Assembly: GCA_012845835.1 (NCBI GenBank)
Contig: JABAKD010000030.1
Location: 2,605,416 to 2,669,415 of the forward strand
DNA: 64,000 nt
DNA from: Undaria pinnatifida
Lineage: Eukaryota; Sar; Phaeophyceae; Laminariales; Alariaceae
Reading direction: 5' to 3'
Shown: positions 55,420 to 64,000 of the stretch, piece by piece
Numbering within the stretch: position 1 is the first letter of the stretch
Layout of the letters: each line of letters begins with the position of its first letter
Made by a program: the position numbers and the translations under genes
Notes under the pieces: generated by a model
Told to the model about the DNA's origin: nothing
The model's database searches: none
The model's input: only the letters and a program-made list of their open reading frames with translations

Positions 55420-55565
55420 CTCGCCCAGCCTCCCCCCCTTCCGCGACCCCCGCCATGCCCCGTCCGCCCTGCCCTTCCCCCTCCGTCCCTCGCCCCCCCC
55501 CCCCACCCCCCGCCCCGCCCCCCCCACCTCACCCCCCCCGCCCCCCCCTTCCCCCCCACCTCATT
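55420..55565. repeat. Polypyrimidine tract (plus strand)
   Basis: Almost pure C/T with sparse purines. The Pro-rich and Gly-rich ORFs across it are low-complexity artefacts. Confidence 0.8.
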
Positions 55566-56009
55566 TTGACGCCGCTCTTGGCGTCCTCTGTTGTGCGTCC
55601 TAATCAGCTCCTTTCCGCCTCGTCCCTGAGCCACCTCGTTGTGAAAAAAAATGCACCATCTCCTCAATCATCTCCTCAATACACCAATTCCGCACATGCT
55701 CGTACGGTAGGGAGAGGTCTGAGGTGCTCCAATGCTTTTCTGAGGGCTTCTTAGTTGAAGACCCTCATAACTTATTAGTTCCCACACCAAAACAATTTTG
55801 AGTCAAGCTGAAAGGTGGACAAACTCATGGCCTGGGTATAGAAAATATCAATATTGCAATATCGCAAAAAAACAAAATAAATGACATTTTCCGAGTATTT
55901 AGGGTTGCGGAGGGTTAAGAATCCCCGTCATTCAAAAAATGTTTTTTTGACAAAAAGTGTCACCTCTATTGTTGTTGTAGCATGCGTCCTGACATCCTTT
56001 ACACTCGCG

Positions 56010-56470
56010 GGCTACCCCCAACCCCCCTAACCCCCGCCCCCTCCCCCCTCCTCGCTCCCCCCCCCCTCCCCCTTCCGCTCTCCTCTTCGCCTTCCCCCAC
56101 CCCCCTTTTTCCCCCGGTTCTTCCTTCCCCCCCTCCTCTCCCCCGCCCCTCCCCCCCTGCCCGTTTTCTGCCCCCTCCCTTCCCCCCTCCCCCCCTCCCC
56201 CCTCCCCCTCTCCCCCCCTCCCCCCTCCCCCCTCCCCCTTCCCCCCCTCCCTCCCTTCCCCCCTCCCCCTTCCCTCCCTCCCCCCTCCCCCCCTCCCACC
56301 TCCCCCCCTCCCCCCTCCCCCTCTCCCCACCTCCCCCCTCCCCTCCTCCCCCACTCCCCCCCTCCCCCCCTCCCCCCTCCCCCCCTCCCCCCTCCCCCCC
56401 TCCCCCCTCCCCCCTCCCCCCCCTCCCCCCTCCCTCCCTCCCTCCCTCCTCCCCCCCTCCCCTCCTCCTC
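56010..56470. repeat. Long polypyrimidine tract, CCCCCCTC-type units
   Basis: About 460 bp of C/T on the plus strand, mainly CCCCCTC and CCTCCC units. It has triplex (H-DNA) potential. Minus reading gives poly-Gly/Glu/Arg. Confidence 0.9.
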
Positions 56471-56471
56471 C

Positions 56472-56717
56472 CGGCCGCTTAGAGATGCCGACGGTGGATG
56501 GCGCTGCCGCCGCCTTTGCGCGTCGCTCTGCAGCTTTGCGTCTCTCCGTCTCATGCCAATTCCGCATGAATAACTCGGCTTCCTCCTCTACTCGTTGAAA
56601 CCATCTGCCGGCCTTCTGAGCGCAGCCGTTCGCCACCCTTCGAACTTCATTCCAAAGGCCGACATATCCTCCTTCGGATGAGCCCGCCAGTCCTTCTCTT
56701 GCCCCCCTGAGTAGCCC
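56472..56717 (-). CDS. Candidate coding segment between the inverted arms, unrecognised
   Basis: A minus frame is open from the stop at 56718-56720 and gives about 82 residues of protein-like composition before running into the purine-rich tract. It contains [17 protein letters not shown] and [16 protein letters not shown], then a charged, probably helical [17 protein letters not shown]. The spaced Trp residues and basic helix could suit a DNA-binding segment, but no family is recognised. No ATG precedes this part, so it would be an internal or broken exon. Confidence 0.35.
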
Positions 56718-56729
56718 TTACCCCCAACA

Positions 56730-57825
56730 AGCTCCCCAAACATCACCCTCTGCATGTGGCAGACGCTCCTCCCCCATACGTGCTACGATTCCCGCAAACA
56801 ATATCCTCCATTTGCGCACTACTATCGCCTCTATGCTCTCGGAAGCCGTCTTGGCAAGCACGTCGGCGTACGATAAGTACTACCAGTGGACTATACCTAA
56901 TACCAGGTATACTCCACTCCTACGAGGTACTGCTACTCCTACGAGTACTGCTTGCTGCTGTTTTGTGCTGGTTTAATTATGCCCCCCATGGCTAAATAAA
57001 TGTAAAAAATGGACCTATTTCTAACAATGTCTCGTACGAGGTATGACGTACTGTACGAACCTCAAAGTTTCCACGACTTTTCCTGCGGGCCATTGCATTC
57101 GAACATTAACATTTATTCTCTGGTCGGCAGTCTCAAAGCCCGAAATTATTTTTCGAATTTTCGAATTACTTATTTGTTGACTACTCTTACGTATTCTTAT
57201 AATAATGTATGTCCCCAGAGTACATACAAGTCCATACGTAAGAGTAGAAGTATTGTACCTGGTACCATTAATACTATATGAAGGTATCGAGCAGTAAAGA
57301 AACGTATACGTTGAACCTGGTGCATACCACACCTTATACCTGTTACCGATACGCCAGGTCTGCCAGGTACGTCTGCAGGTACGTACTTGTAATACGTGTA
57401 CTCGTATACCGACACACACATACATCTTGGCAATTTTTCTTTCTCCTTCTCCCTCCGCATACTAAGACGTAGTATATATAACTCAGATCCGAGGACTGTC
57501 ACACCACAGGCAGGCTATTCTCCCCCTTCCCCACACTACGTACGATATGTACCTACGGTACGCGCCACCATTTTTAAAGCGAGAAAAAATCAGCACTTCT
57601 TCTTATACCACTTGGTTGTCTTTCTTCGACTCGCCACGTCGAATTGTGCTTACCCACGCTATAAGGCGCTCTCTCGGCAGATAGTAGTTGGCATCTCCAG
57701 AAAATAAAATCTCCATATTGTAGACAACAACGAGATCTGAAACCCCAACGCCAACCTTCAGTCAGTAGCGTTCGAGGTGAGCCAATAATAGATAGACCAC
57801 CGGGGGCGACCGTGTAGAATCGTAT
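56730..57825. other. Interior of the inverted-arm unit; no gene recognised
   Basis: Short strand-ambiguous ORFs. TACTTACGTATTCTTATAAT near 57184 and TACGTAAGAGTAG near 57235 form a partial inverted pair. Confidence 0.3.
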
Positions 57826-58120
57826 ACGTACCACAAGCGGTTGTAGTGGCGCGTATACTTTGATAACGGCATCGGAAATCGAGATAAAGAATATCGTTTT
57901 TCTACGATGTTATAATACGACGAGAAGATAGAGGGAGAATCTCCCGCTTTTTTTCTCGTCCTGTATCATGTTTGTCTGGTAATTTTGTTGGGACCGGTGC
58001 GTTTTGAAACGACATAACGAACGAACGATCCAACGAACGAACGAACGAACGAACCAACGAACCAACGAACGAACCAACGAACGAACCTGGTACCAACGAA
58101 CCAACGAACCAACGAGCAAT

Positions 58121-58560
58121 CCCGAAACAGAACAACAGCGGCAGCAGCAGCGCTCTGTCTGCCTGATTAATGATGCAGCAGCAGCGCAAGCCGCACTGCA
58201 GCAGACTGTACTAATAATAGTAGAAGTATAATATACCAGGTATTAAATTATATACCTGGTAGTATCTACACAGCAGTATAGTCTACCAGGTATAGACTAG
58301 TAGTCTCAATAGACTATATAGGCAGCATCTATCTATCTTCATACCATAGACTATACCCCAGCAGGCATGCAATCTAGACTCACTCGTGTTGTTGCAGTCA
58401 TCATCTAGAGGCATCGCGTGCCTGCTTCTTGTCGCATGCTGCTTGCTGTCGTATCAACATTATGGAACAACTTGTTGTCGAAGTACAATAGCAGCACTGC
58501 TGCAGCAGTACAACCCAGCAACAAGAAGACCAAAAATAGAAGAAGCCGAGCTGAGTGGAA
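58121..58560. other. No gene recognised; CAG-rich patch
   Basis: GCAGCAGCAGCGC-type units near 58140-58200 and TATACCAGGTA inverted motifs near 58235-58285. GGAAAGTAAGTATT at 58558 resembles a 5' splice site but no coding exon precedes it. Confidence 0.35.
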
Positions 58561-58567
58561 AGTAAGT

Positions 58568-58620
58568 ATTTAGTCTAGTCTAGTCTAGACCTATTTAGTC
58601 TAGTCTAGTCTAGTCTAGTC
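58568..58620. repeat. (TAGTC)n pentanucleotide repeat
   Basis: Two runs of TAGTC units separated by CTAGACCTATT. Confidence 0.85.
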
Positions 58621-58682
58621 AAAGTAAGTGGGAAAATAAATGCCGCACACCTACATACTACATACAGAGAGATATATGAGTA

Positions 58683-58787
58683 TTACGGGGGACCATAGTA
58701 AATAGGACCTACGGTACACACAAAAACCAATATATTTCCCTATTTTGACGAACAATATTTGGTCCTATTTACTATGGTCCCCCGTAA
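58683..58787. mobile_element. TA-MITE copy 3
   Basis: It differs from copy 1 by one base (GACGAAC for GACTAAC). The 27-bp inverted ends are perfect. TA precedes it; ATA follows. Confidence 0.8.
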
Positions 58788-59014
58788 ATAGTCTAGTACT
58801 TGGTATCATGTACCAGTAGGCGATACAAATGATGGAAAGTTATTGTACAAGGGGGGAGAAGGGAAGACACTCGCACCTACCTCTCTGTGACTACATCATC
58901 GGCTTAATTATTTATTTGTGTTGTCCAGAAGAAGAAGGTCGCTCGAGACAAGCTCGAGTCTCAGGGTAAAAACCTAATTTCTCACGGGGTTGGTTGTTGA
59001 GCTGGAGAGTACTC

Positions 59015-59135
59015 CTCCCAGCTGTGAGATCGAATATTCGGTCGAAACTCATCTTTGCAAGCTGTGATACTCCGACCCCGCGTATCACGGGTTGTGTGTC
59101 CTCATTAGTCTAAGGATATAGACTACAGTGTGCGA
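59015..59135 (-). repeat. RepA terminal module, inverted
   Basis: TCCCAGCTGTGAGATCGAAT, CGAAACTCATCTTTGCAAGC, GGGTTGTGTGTCCTCATTAG. Confidence 0.6.
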
Positions 59136-59543
59136 AAAACATTATTAGAAAAAACAAACAGCAAAAAACAGCTTACTTACGCTATACCTACAATAATAAT
59201 GGGACCCGAAGGGTGCGCCAGCTAGCGTTGGGCTGCGAAAGCAACCGAGTTAAATCGACACACACACGACGATTGATTGCGTATGAAAATACGTGGAAGT
59301 GTGATGAGCTAAAGCTTTATTTTTCCCCATCCATCCGCCGGAGGAAAAAAAAAAAAAAAAAAAAATGCAAAAAAACAACAACTAACTGTGTGTAGTTGTT
59401 ACTACTGTTAACAAAAAAAAGTGCACAGCTCAGCAGCAGCAGCATACAGCAGCTCAAGCAGCAGCAGAAGAGCGTATGTATGTATGTATCTCATCTTCAT
59501 AATAATAGCAAGTAGTATTCTTCTAGACTAGTAGTAGTAGAGT

Positions 59544-59938
59544 TGTTATAAGGCTTAGTTTTGGGTAACCTAATATTGGTTAACCTTTTGCAAGTGGCCA
59601 AACGGACTAATAACCCACTAATTTCCTTGACAAATAAATGGCGTCGTCGACAGACCATGGGTTTTTGGGTTTTGGGTCGTGGGTTCGATCCCCCACCATC
59701 CACAGTAATAATTAACTTTTCAGATTTCCCCATGTTTGTCGAACTTGAAAAATACTCTCCCCGGTATGCCCAAGAAATGAAACGGCTTGGATATTGACAG
59801 GTCCGCCGTATATCCGGCCGACCTGCTATCCCGCCGTTTCAGGGGGGGAGAGTGTTCTAAGGCTTAGTTTGGGTAAGCTATTTACTGGTTAACCTATGCA
59901 AGTGGTCAAACGGACTAATACCCCCTAATTCCTCAACA
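59544..59938 (+). mobile_element. TRIM-1, complete miniature LTR retrotransposon
   Basis: It is 395 bp. The 5' LTR 59544-59632 runs TGTTATAAGG...TTGACA; the 3' LTR 59853-59938 runs TGTTCTAAGG...TCAACA. Both have TG...CA ends, and the 3' LTR has TGTT/AACA symmetry. Six bases after the 5' LTR comes TGGCGTCGTCGACAG, a primer-binding-like site. The polypurine tract AGGGGGGGAGAG ends directly at the 3' LTR. The about 220-bp interior has a T-arm/B-box-like GTGGGTTCGATCC near 59680 and no gag or pol, so it would need proteins from another element. No 5-bp target duplication was evident. Confidence 0.7.
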
Positions 59939-60329
59939 CATAGTGTAAGTAATTTAAGGGGTTGACTGGACGCTCTCGCTACACGCGTCACATTGTGTGT
60001 TTTTATAACATTGATCATAAAAACTGACATTTTTCCACCCTTCTATCATACACGTCATCCAGCACAACAACCGGCGCCCCAACAACCAGTCAGTGCCCGT
60101 CCGTGCTGAAGCCTCGTCGAGATGTATGTATGTGTGTGTGGTCATGAAAGTATAGACCCCCCAGAGATTGGTACATATATATTTTTATAATATATATTCA
60201 CACTATACTAATATAAATACCATTAAATTACCAATATATTACAATATAATCAAAATCGGCCTGAGTAATAAACACCTATACGCAGTTGATATCACGTCAT
60301 TATCTTTCTCATCATCCATGACGTAGTTT

Positions 60330-60920
60330 TCAATTATTTTCCCCCCAACCCCCCCCCCCCCCCCCCCCCTCCGACGCCCCCTCTTTTCCGACCACCTGCA
60401 CGATCGCCTAGACCTAGCACCACGCGTATAACAAGCTGCTACATATCTTTGATCTCACAGCCGAGATGTATTTGAATATTATTTGTGACCTAAACCTCCT
60501 AAAAAATCCCCCCCCCCCCCCCCCCCTCTTGCTCTCCCTTACTCAAACGCCCCACCAAATATCGAAATCCGCCACATTAATAAACACTTCACGCACAGGA
60601 TTTCACCTCATTATCTTTCGAGAGCCATCCATGCCGCTGTGTCCCCCCCCCCCCCCCCCCGCCTCGAACGCCCCCTTCTTCCCCATCACCCGCACCATCG
60701 CCTAGACCTAGCACCACTCGTATAACAAACCCCTCACCTAAAGCCCTTCCTCCCCCCCCCCCACCCCCCCAACCCCCACCCCTCCAACGCCCCCTCTTTT
60801 CCGACCACCTGCACGATCGCCTAGACCTAGCACCACGCGTATAACAAGCTGCTACATATCTTTGATCTCACAGCCGAAGTGTATTTCAATATTATTTGTG
60901 ACCTAAACCTCCTAAAAAAT

Positions 60921-60951
<31 letters not shown>

Positions 60952-61700
60952 CGCTCTCCCTTACTCAAACGCCCCACCAAATATCGAAATCCGCCACATT
61001 AATAAACACTTCACGCACAGGATTTCACCTCATTATCTTTCGAGAGCCATCCATGCCGCTGTCCCCCCCCCCCCCCCCCCCGCCTCGAACGCCCCCTTTT
61101 TCCCCATCACCCGCACCATCGCCTAGACCTAGCACCACACGTATAACAAACCCCTCACCTAAAGCCCTTCCTCCCCCCCCCCCCCCCCGCCCAACCCCCA
61201 CCCCCTCCAACGCCCCCTCTTTTCCGACCACCTGCACGATCGCCTAGACCTAGCACCACGCGTATAACAAGCTGCTACATATCTTTGATCTCACAGCCGA
61301 GATGTATTTGAATATTATTTGTGACCTAAACCTCCTAACCCCCCCCCCCCCCCCCCCCCCCCTCCCCCCCTCTTGCTCTCCCTTACTCAAACGCCCCACC
61401 AAATATCGAAATCCGCCACATTAATAAACACTTCACGCACAGGATTTCACCTCATTATCTTTCGAGAGCCATCCATGCCGCTGTGTTCCCCCCCCCCCCC
61501 CCCGCCTCGAACGCCCCCTTCTTCCCCATCACCCGCACCATCGCCTAGACCTAGCACCACACGTATAACAAACCCCTCACCTAAAGCCCTTCCTTCCCCC
61601 CCCGCCCCCCCCCCCGCCCCCACACCCCCCACCTCCCCCCCAACCCATCCCAACCCCACCCCCTCGAACACTCCACCCTCTCTTTACTCACTGATTGTAC
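60330..61700 (+). repeat. RepA-related tandem array, about 415-425-bp units
   Basis: Unit starts (ACATATCTTTGATCTCACAG) are at 60441, 60854 and 61277. Each unit holds GACCTAAACCTCCTAA, a C run, CTTACTCAAACGCCCCACC, CTTTCGAGAGCCATCCATGC, a second C run, CACCATCGCCTAGACCTAGC and a third C run. Outside C-run length the units are nearly identical. Confidence 0.85.
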
Positions 61701-62340
61701 GACTTACCCCAGGATGTACATGATAAACTGATGTATTATTTCCAAAACCATCACATTTATCCCCTCAAAATAGTGTATAGTTTCCAGGCACATATTGAGC
61801 TGCCCCCCCCGCCCCTCCCCCCCCCCCCCCCCGCCCCAACCCCCCCCCCCGCCCCCAATAATATACTGGTGCCAAAACCGTCAGATTTATCCCCTCGAAA
61901 GGATTTATAGCTTACATGCACAAATTGCCCCCTTCCCCCCCCCCCCCCCCCCCCCCCCCCCTCCAAACCCGCTCGCTTTTGATCAAAACCAGGCCCCCAC
62001 GTCCTTCAAAACTCCGCCCCACCCCCCTCACCGGTTATTCGACTTACAAGATTCACTTGATAAAAGAATACATTTATTTCCCTTCACAGCTGTCAGATTT
62101 TGTCCCCCTCAGAAAAGGGTTTTATAGTTTCCGCGCACAAACTGACTAAAATCATCCTGTTGACCCTGATAGCTACACCACTGTAGTTGTAAGGGGAGTC
62201 GCCGACCTATATCCTTAATGAGGACACACAACTCGTAATGCGCGCGATCGGAGTATCACACACAGCTTGCAAAGATGAGTTTCGACGAAATCTTCGATCT
62301 CACAGCTGGAGTGTATTTTCATTTTTTATAATATATACCA
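61700..62340 (+). repeat. RepA copy continuing from the array
   Basis: C runs, then CCCACGTCCTTCAAAACTCC, CAGCTGTCAGATTTTGTCCC, GGGGAGTCGCCGACCTAT, CAGCTTGCAAAGATGAGTTT and the TTTTTATAATAT end. Confidence 0.75.
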
Positions 62341-62354
62341 TATATATAATATTA

Positions 62355-62785
62355 TGTCCCCTCCCCCCCCCTCCCCCCCTCCCGCCCCCCTTTTGATCAA
62401 AATCACAGGCCCCCACGTCCTTAAAAACTCCGCCCTCCCCGCACCGGTTTTTTTCGACAAACAGTATTCACTTGATAAACTGAATCAATGATGCATTTCC
62501 TTCCACACGCAGCTAGCTACGTAGCTGTCAGATTTTGTCCCCCTCAGAAACGGGTTTTATAGTTTCCGCTTACAGACTGCCTAACATCACCCTGTTGACC
62601 CTGATGATGATAGCTACACTGTTTGTAGTTGCAAGGGGAGTCACCGATCTATATCCTTAATGAGGACACACAACCCGCGTAATAATACGCGCGATCGGAG
62701 TATCACACACAGCTTGCAAAGATGAGTTTCGACAAAAGATTCGATCTCACAGCTGATTGGAGTGCATTTTAATTTTATAATAATA
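62355..62785 (+). repeat. RepA copy, adjacent second copy
   Basis: CCCACGTCCTTAAAAACTCC, CAGATTTTGTCCCCCTCAGA, GGGGAGTCACCGATCTAT, CAGCTTGCAAAGATGAGTTT and the terminal end, repeated in tandem with the previous copy. Confidence 0.75.
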
Positions 62786-62888
62786 TTATGTACATAGCAA
62801 ATATACTGCTGCACAGCAAGCAAGCTTCTTACATATTTTAGTAGGTGAAAAATGGACATGCGTCATTGCCAACCGCCGTGTATCCATG

Positions 62889-63216
62889 GTCGGTCGCCCC
62901 GGTGGCGTATCAGGTTATCCTCGAGCCTGGTATTATAGGCCAGTTTCGTGAGTTCGAGCCCCGCCGAGTGCATACTCACTCGTATTAATTCGTTGGGACT
63001 TTATCTTGTGGACAAATTGACTTGCGGAAAGCGCGAGAGCGTGAGTTAGCAACACTCGATGAACAATCGACGAGCAGTGGGAGTGCTGAACCCTATATGC
63101 GCGATAAAATTGAAGGCAAGAACCGGGGAGGAGAAGGGATGACACCTGTGACCACGGCTTGTTCTTCAGAAGCTGGAAAGTGAAAGTGTGCAAAAAGAAA
63201 AAAAAAAAAAAAAAGT
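62889..63216 (+). mobile_element. SINE-1, full-length tRNA-derived SINE
   Basis: The tRNA-like head has an A-box-like TGGCGTATCAGG (62903-62914) and a B-box-like AGTTCGAGCCC (62951-62961). The body includes AAAGCGCGAGAGCG and ACACCTGTGACCACGGCTTG. A poly-A tail ends near 63216. No ORF; movement would depend on a LINE. Confidence 0.75.
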
Positions 63217-63275
63217 AGCGCGGAATGACTGACATGCATTATTGCCAACCGGTGCCGCCATGTGTATATCCATAG

Positions 63276-63470
63276 TAGTAGCGGAAAGCGCGAGAGCGCG
63301 AGACTCGATGAAAAATCGACGAGCAGTGGGATTCCTGAACCCTATGCGCGATGAAAATTGAAGGCAAGAACCGGGGGGAAGAAGGGACGACACCTGTGAC
63401 CACGGCTTGTCCAGAAGAAGCTGGAAAGTAGACGTCAAATAAATGTGTGTGAAAAAAAAAGAAGCAGCTG
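63276..63470 (+). repeat. SINE-1 copy, 3' part
   Basis: AAAGCGCGAGAGCGCGAGAC, CGACGAGCAGTGGGATTCC and ACACCTGTGACCACGGCTTG, ending in GTGAAAAAAAAAG. The tRNA-like head is missing. The upstream GCATTATTGCCAACCG resembles GCGTCATTGCCAACCG before the 62889 copy. Confidence 0.65.
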
Positions 63471-63559
63471 AAAAAGGGGCACGCGGGCAAAAACAAATAA
63501 AAATTTGTTTGTACCTGGTAACATTTATATTTAGTCTATTCATATACAAAATAATAACA

Positions 63560-64000
63560 CGGCAGGCAGCAGTACGTACGGTAATAAAGGATAGAGAAAG
63601 TGCAGCAGTGGGGACGGTGGTACTCCCAGGCACCAGTGGGAGGCCGGTAAATTTTAGAAAAAAAAAAAAGGTTCATCTCCCACAGGACGAAAAAAGAATC
63701 CCACGTCCGGAACGGCCCACCCACCCACCACCGACGACGCAGTGCACCCTCCACCCACCCACCGACTGAACCTTAACTACATATATATACAGGAGTAGTA
63801 CAGCAGTGCAGCGGTACGTACAGCAGTACACCTGGTACGCGGGGAGCAGTTAGTTGGTTGGTTCTTGAGGACCTTGTTGTATGAAACAACAGGAAACAGA
63901 CGGGGGGAGTTTCATTTTTGGACGATACTCGGCCATCTCGGGGAGCGAGCGAGCCGCCATCCACTACCCACCCACTTACCAACCTCCACCCACGGACCTA
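63560..64000 (-). repeat. RepE copy, inverted, reaching the right edge
   Basis: GTGGGGACGGTGGTACTCCC, GTTCATCTCCCACAGGACG, GACGACGCAGTGCACCCTCC and ATCTCGGGGAGCGAGCGAG are the inverse of 36425-36855. Confidence 0.75.

Larger units (their letters stand above)
55205..58110. mobile_element. 2.9-kb unit bounded by about 200-280-bp inverted arms, candidate DNA transposon
   Basis: The left arm (55205-55414) runs outside-in from (TTCG)n through CGTTTCAAAAC, ACCGGTCCCAACAAA, AGCGGGAGATTCTCCCTCTA, TCTTCTCGTCGTA, CTCGATTTCCGATGCCGTTA to CAGCTTGTGGT. The right arm (57830-58110) is its inverse with scattered changes and ends in (AACG)n. The interior holds polypyrimidine tracts and a possible minus-strand exon. 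No target-site duplication was evident. Confidence 0.55.

Noticed and set aside
54359-55456. Minus ORF of 365 codons
   Set aside because: Dominated by Tyr/Leu/Phe/Ser runs over (TAG)n and A/T-rich DNA. The (TTCG)n patch reads as repeated Asn-Glu-Arg-Thr. No domain or start support.
55932-56554. Gly/Glu/Arg-rich and Pro-rich ORFs of 166-234 codons
   Set aside because: They read through the polypyrimidine tract. Only the non-repetitive 82 codons at 56472-56717 were kept.
58556-58682. Third TA-MITE copy as an intronic insertion after GTAAGTATT
   Set aside because: The donor-like site is about 120 bp away and no coding exon precedes it.
59539-59945. Target-site duplication for TRIM-1 (TAGAG before, TAGTG after)
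   Set aside because: The match is imperfect and needs shifted element ends, so it is not claimed.
62889-62975. A functional tRNA gene
   Set aside because: A and B boxes are imperfect, the 3' acceptor does not pair, and the sequence continues into a repeated SINE body with a poly-A tail.

Overview
The window looks like gene-poor, repeat-rich nuclear DNA of a eukaryote. There is no bacterial gene packing and no operons. Most ORFs are short or low-complexity, trinucleotide microsatellites run to hundreds of bases, candidate introns have GT/AG borders, and many repeat families recur in both orientations. Retrotransposon and repeat style would fit an alga or another stramenopile/alveolate-like protist, but nothing here fixes the taxon. 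No rRNA gene, functional tRNA gene or recognisable housekeeping gene was found.

The one large intact coding region is a minus-strand ORF of about 2,450 codons (9067-16419). It is a non-LTR retrotransposon with a reverse transcriptase carrying all catalytic aspartates and a C-terminal CCHC plus restriction-like endonuclease (RLE) module, as in R2/R4/NeSL-type elements. Unusually, its N-terminal half is an array of RING-H2-like zinc fingers, one of them tandemly duplicated with a neighbouring unrecognised domain. TAA-type repeats flank the element on both sides: (TTA)n at 16723-17120 and a heptamer repeat at 8789-8846.

The rest is a mosaic of dispersed families, given working names here. RepA is a long family with C/G runs, including a tandem array at 60.4-61.7 kb. 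RepB carries a (TTG)n head. SINE-1 is tRNA-derived with an A-rich tail. TRIM-1 is a miniature LTR element, complete at 59544-59938. PB-MITE is a ~90-100 bp element with TTAA ends and CCCC-type inverted repeats, at least seven copies, often sitting in the RepH repeat. TA-MITE is 105 bp with 27-bp perfect inverted repeats in its two youngest copies; two of three copies lie just downstream of good 5' splice sites. GC-MITE has ends with CTATCGTAGAATC. RepC to RepG are further families. A foldback-like palindrome occupies 50744-52206, and a 2.9-kb unit with ~200-bp inverted arms spans 55205-58110.

Host-like coding signal is thin. The best case is a small spliced gene at 44687-45436 whose first intron is mostly a TA-MITE. 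Weaker candidate exons or broken ORFs lie at 25324-25755, 27755-28432, 31318-31505, 32001-32901, 39077-40251, 46659-46829 and 56472-56717. Minisatellites with 34-bp (23.6 kb), 13-bp (34.8 kb) and 8-bp (43.7 kb) units complete the layout. The genes do not form a pathway; the window is best read as a transposon landscape.
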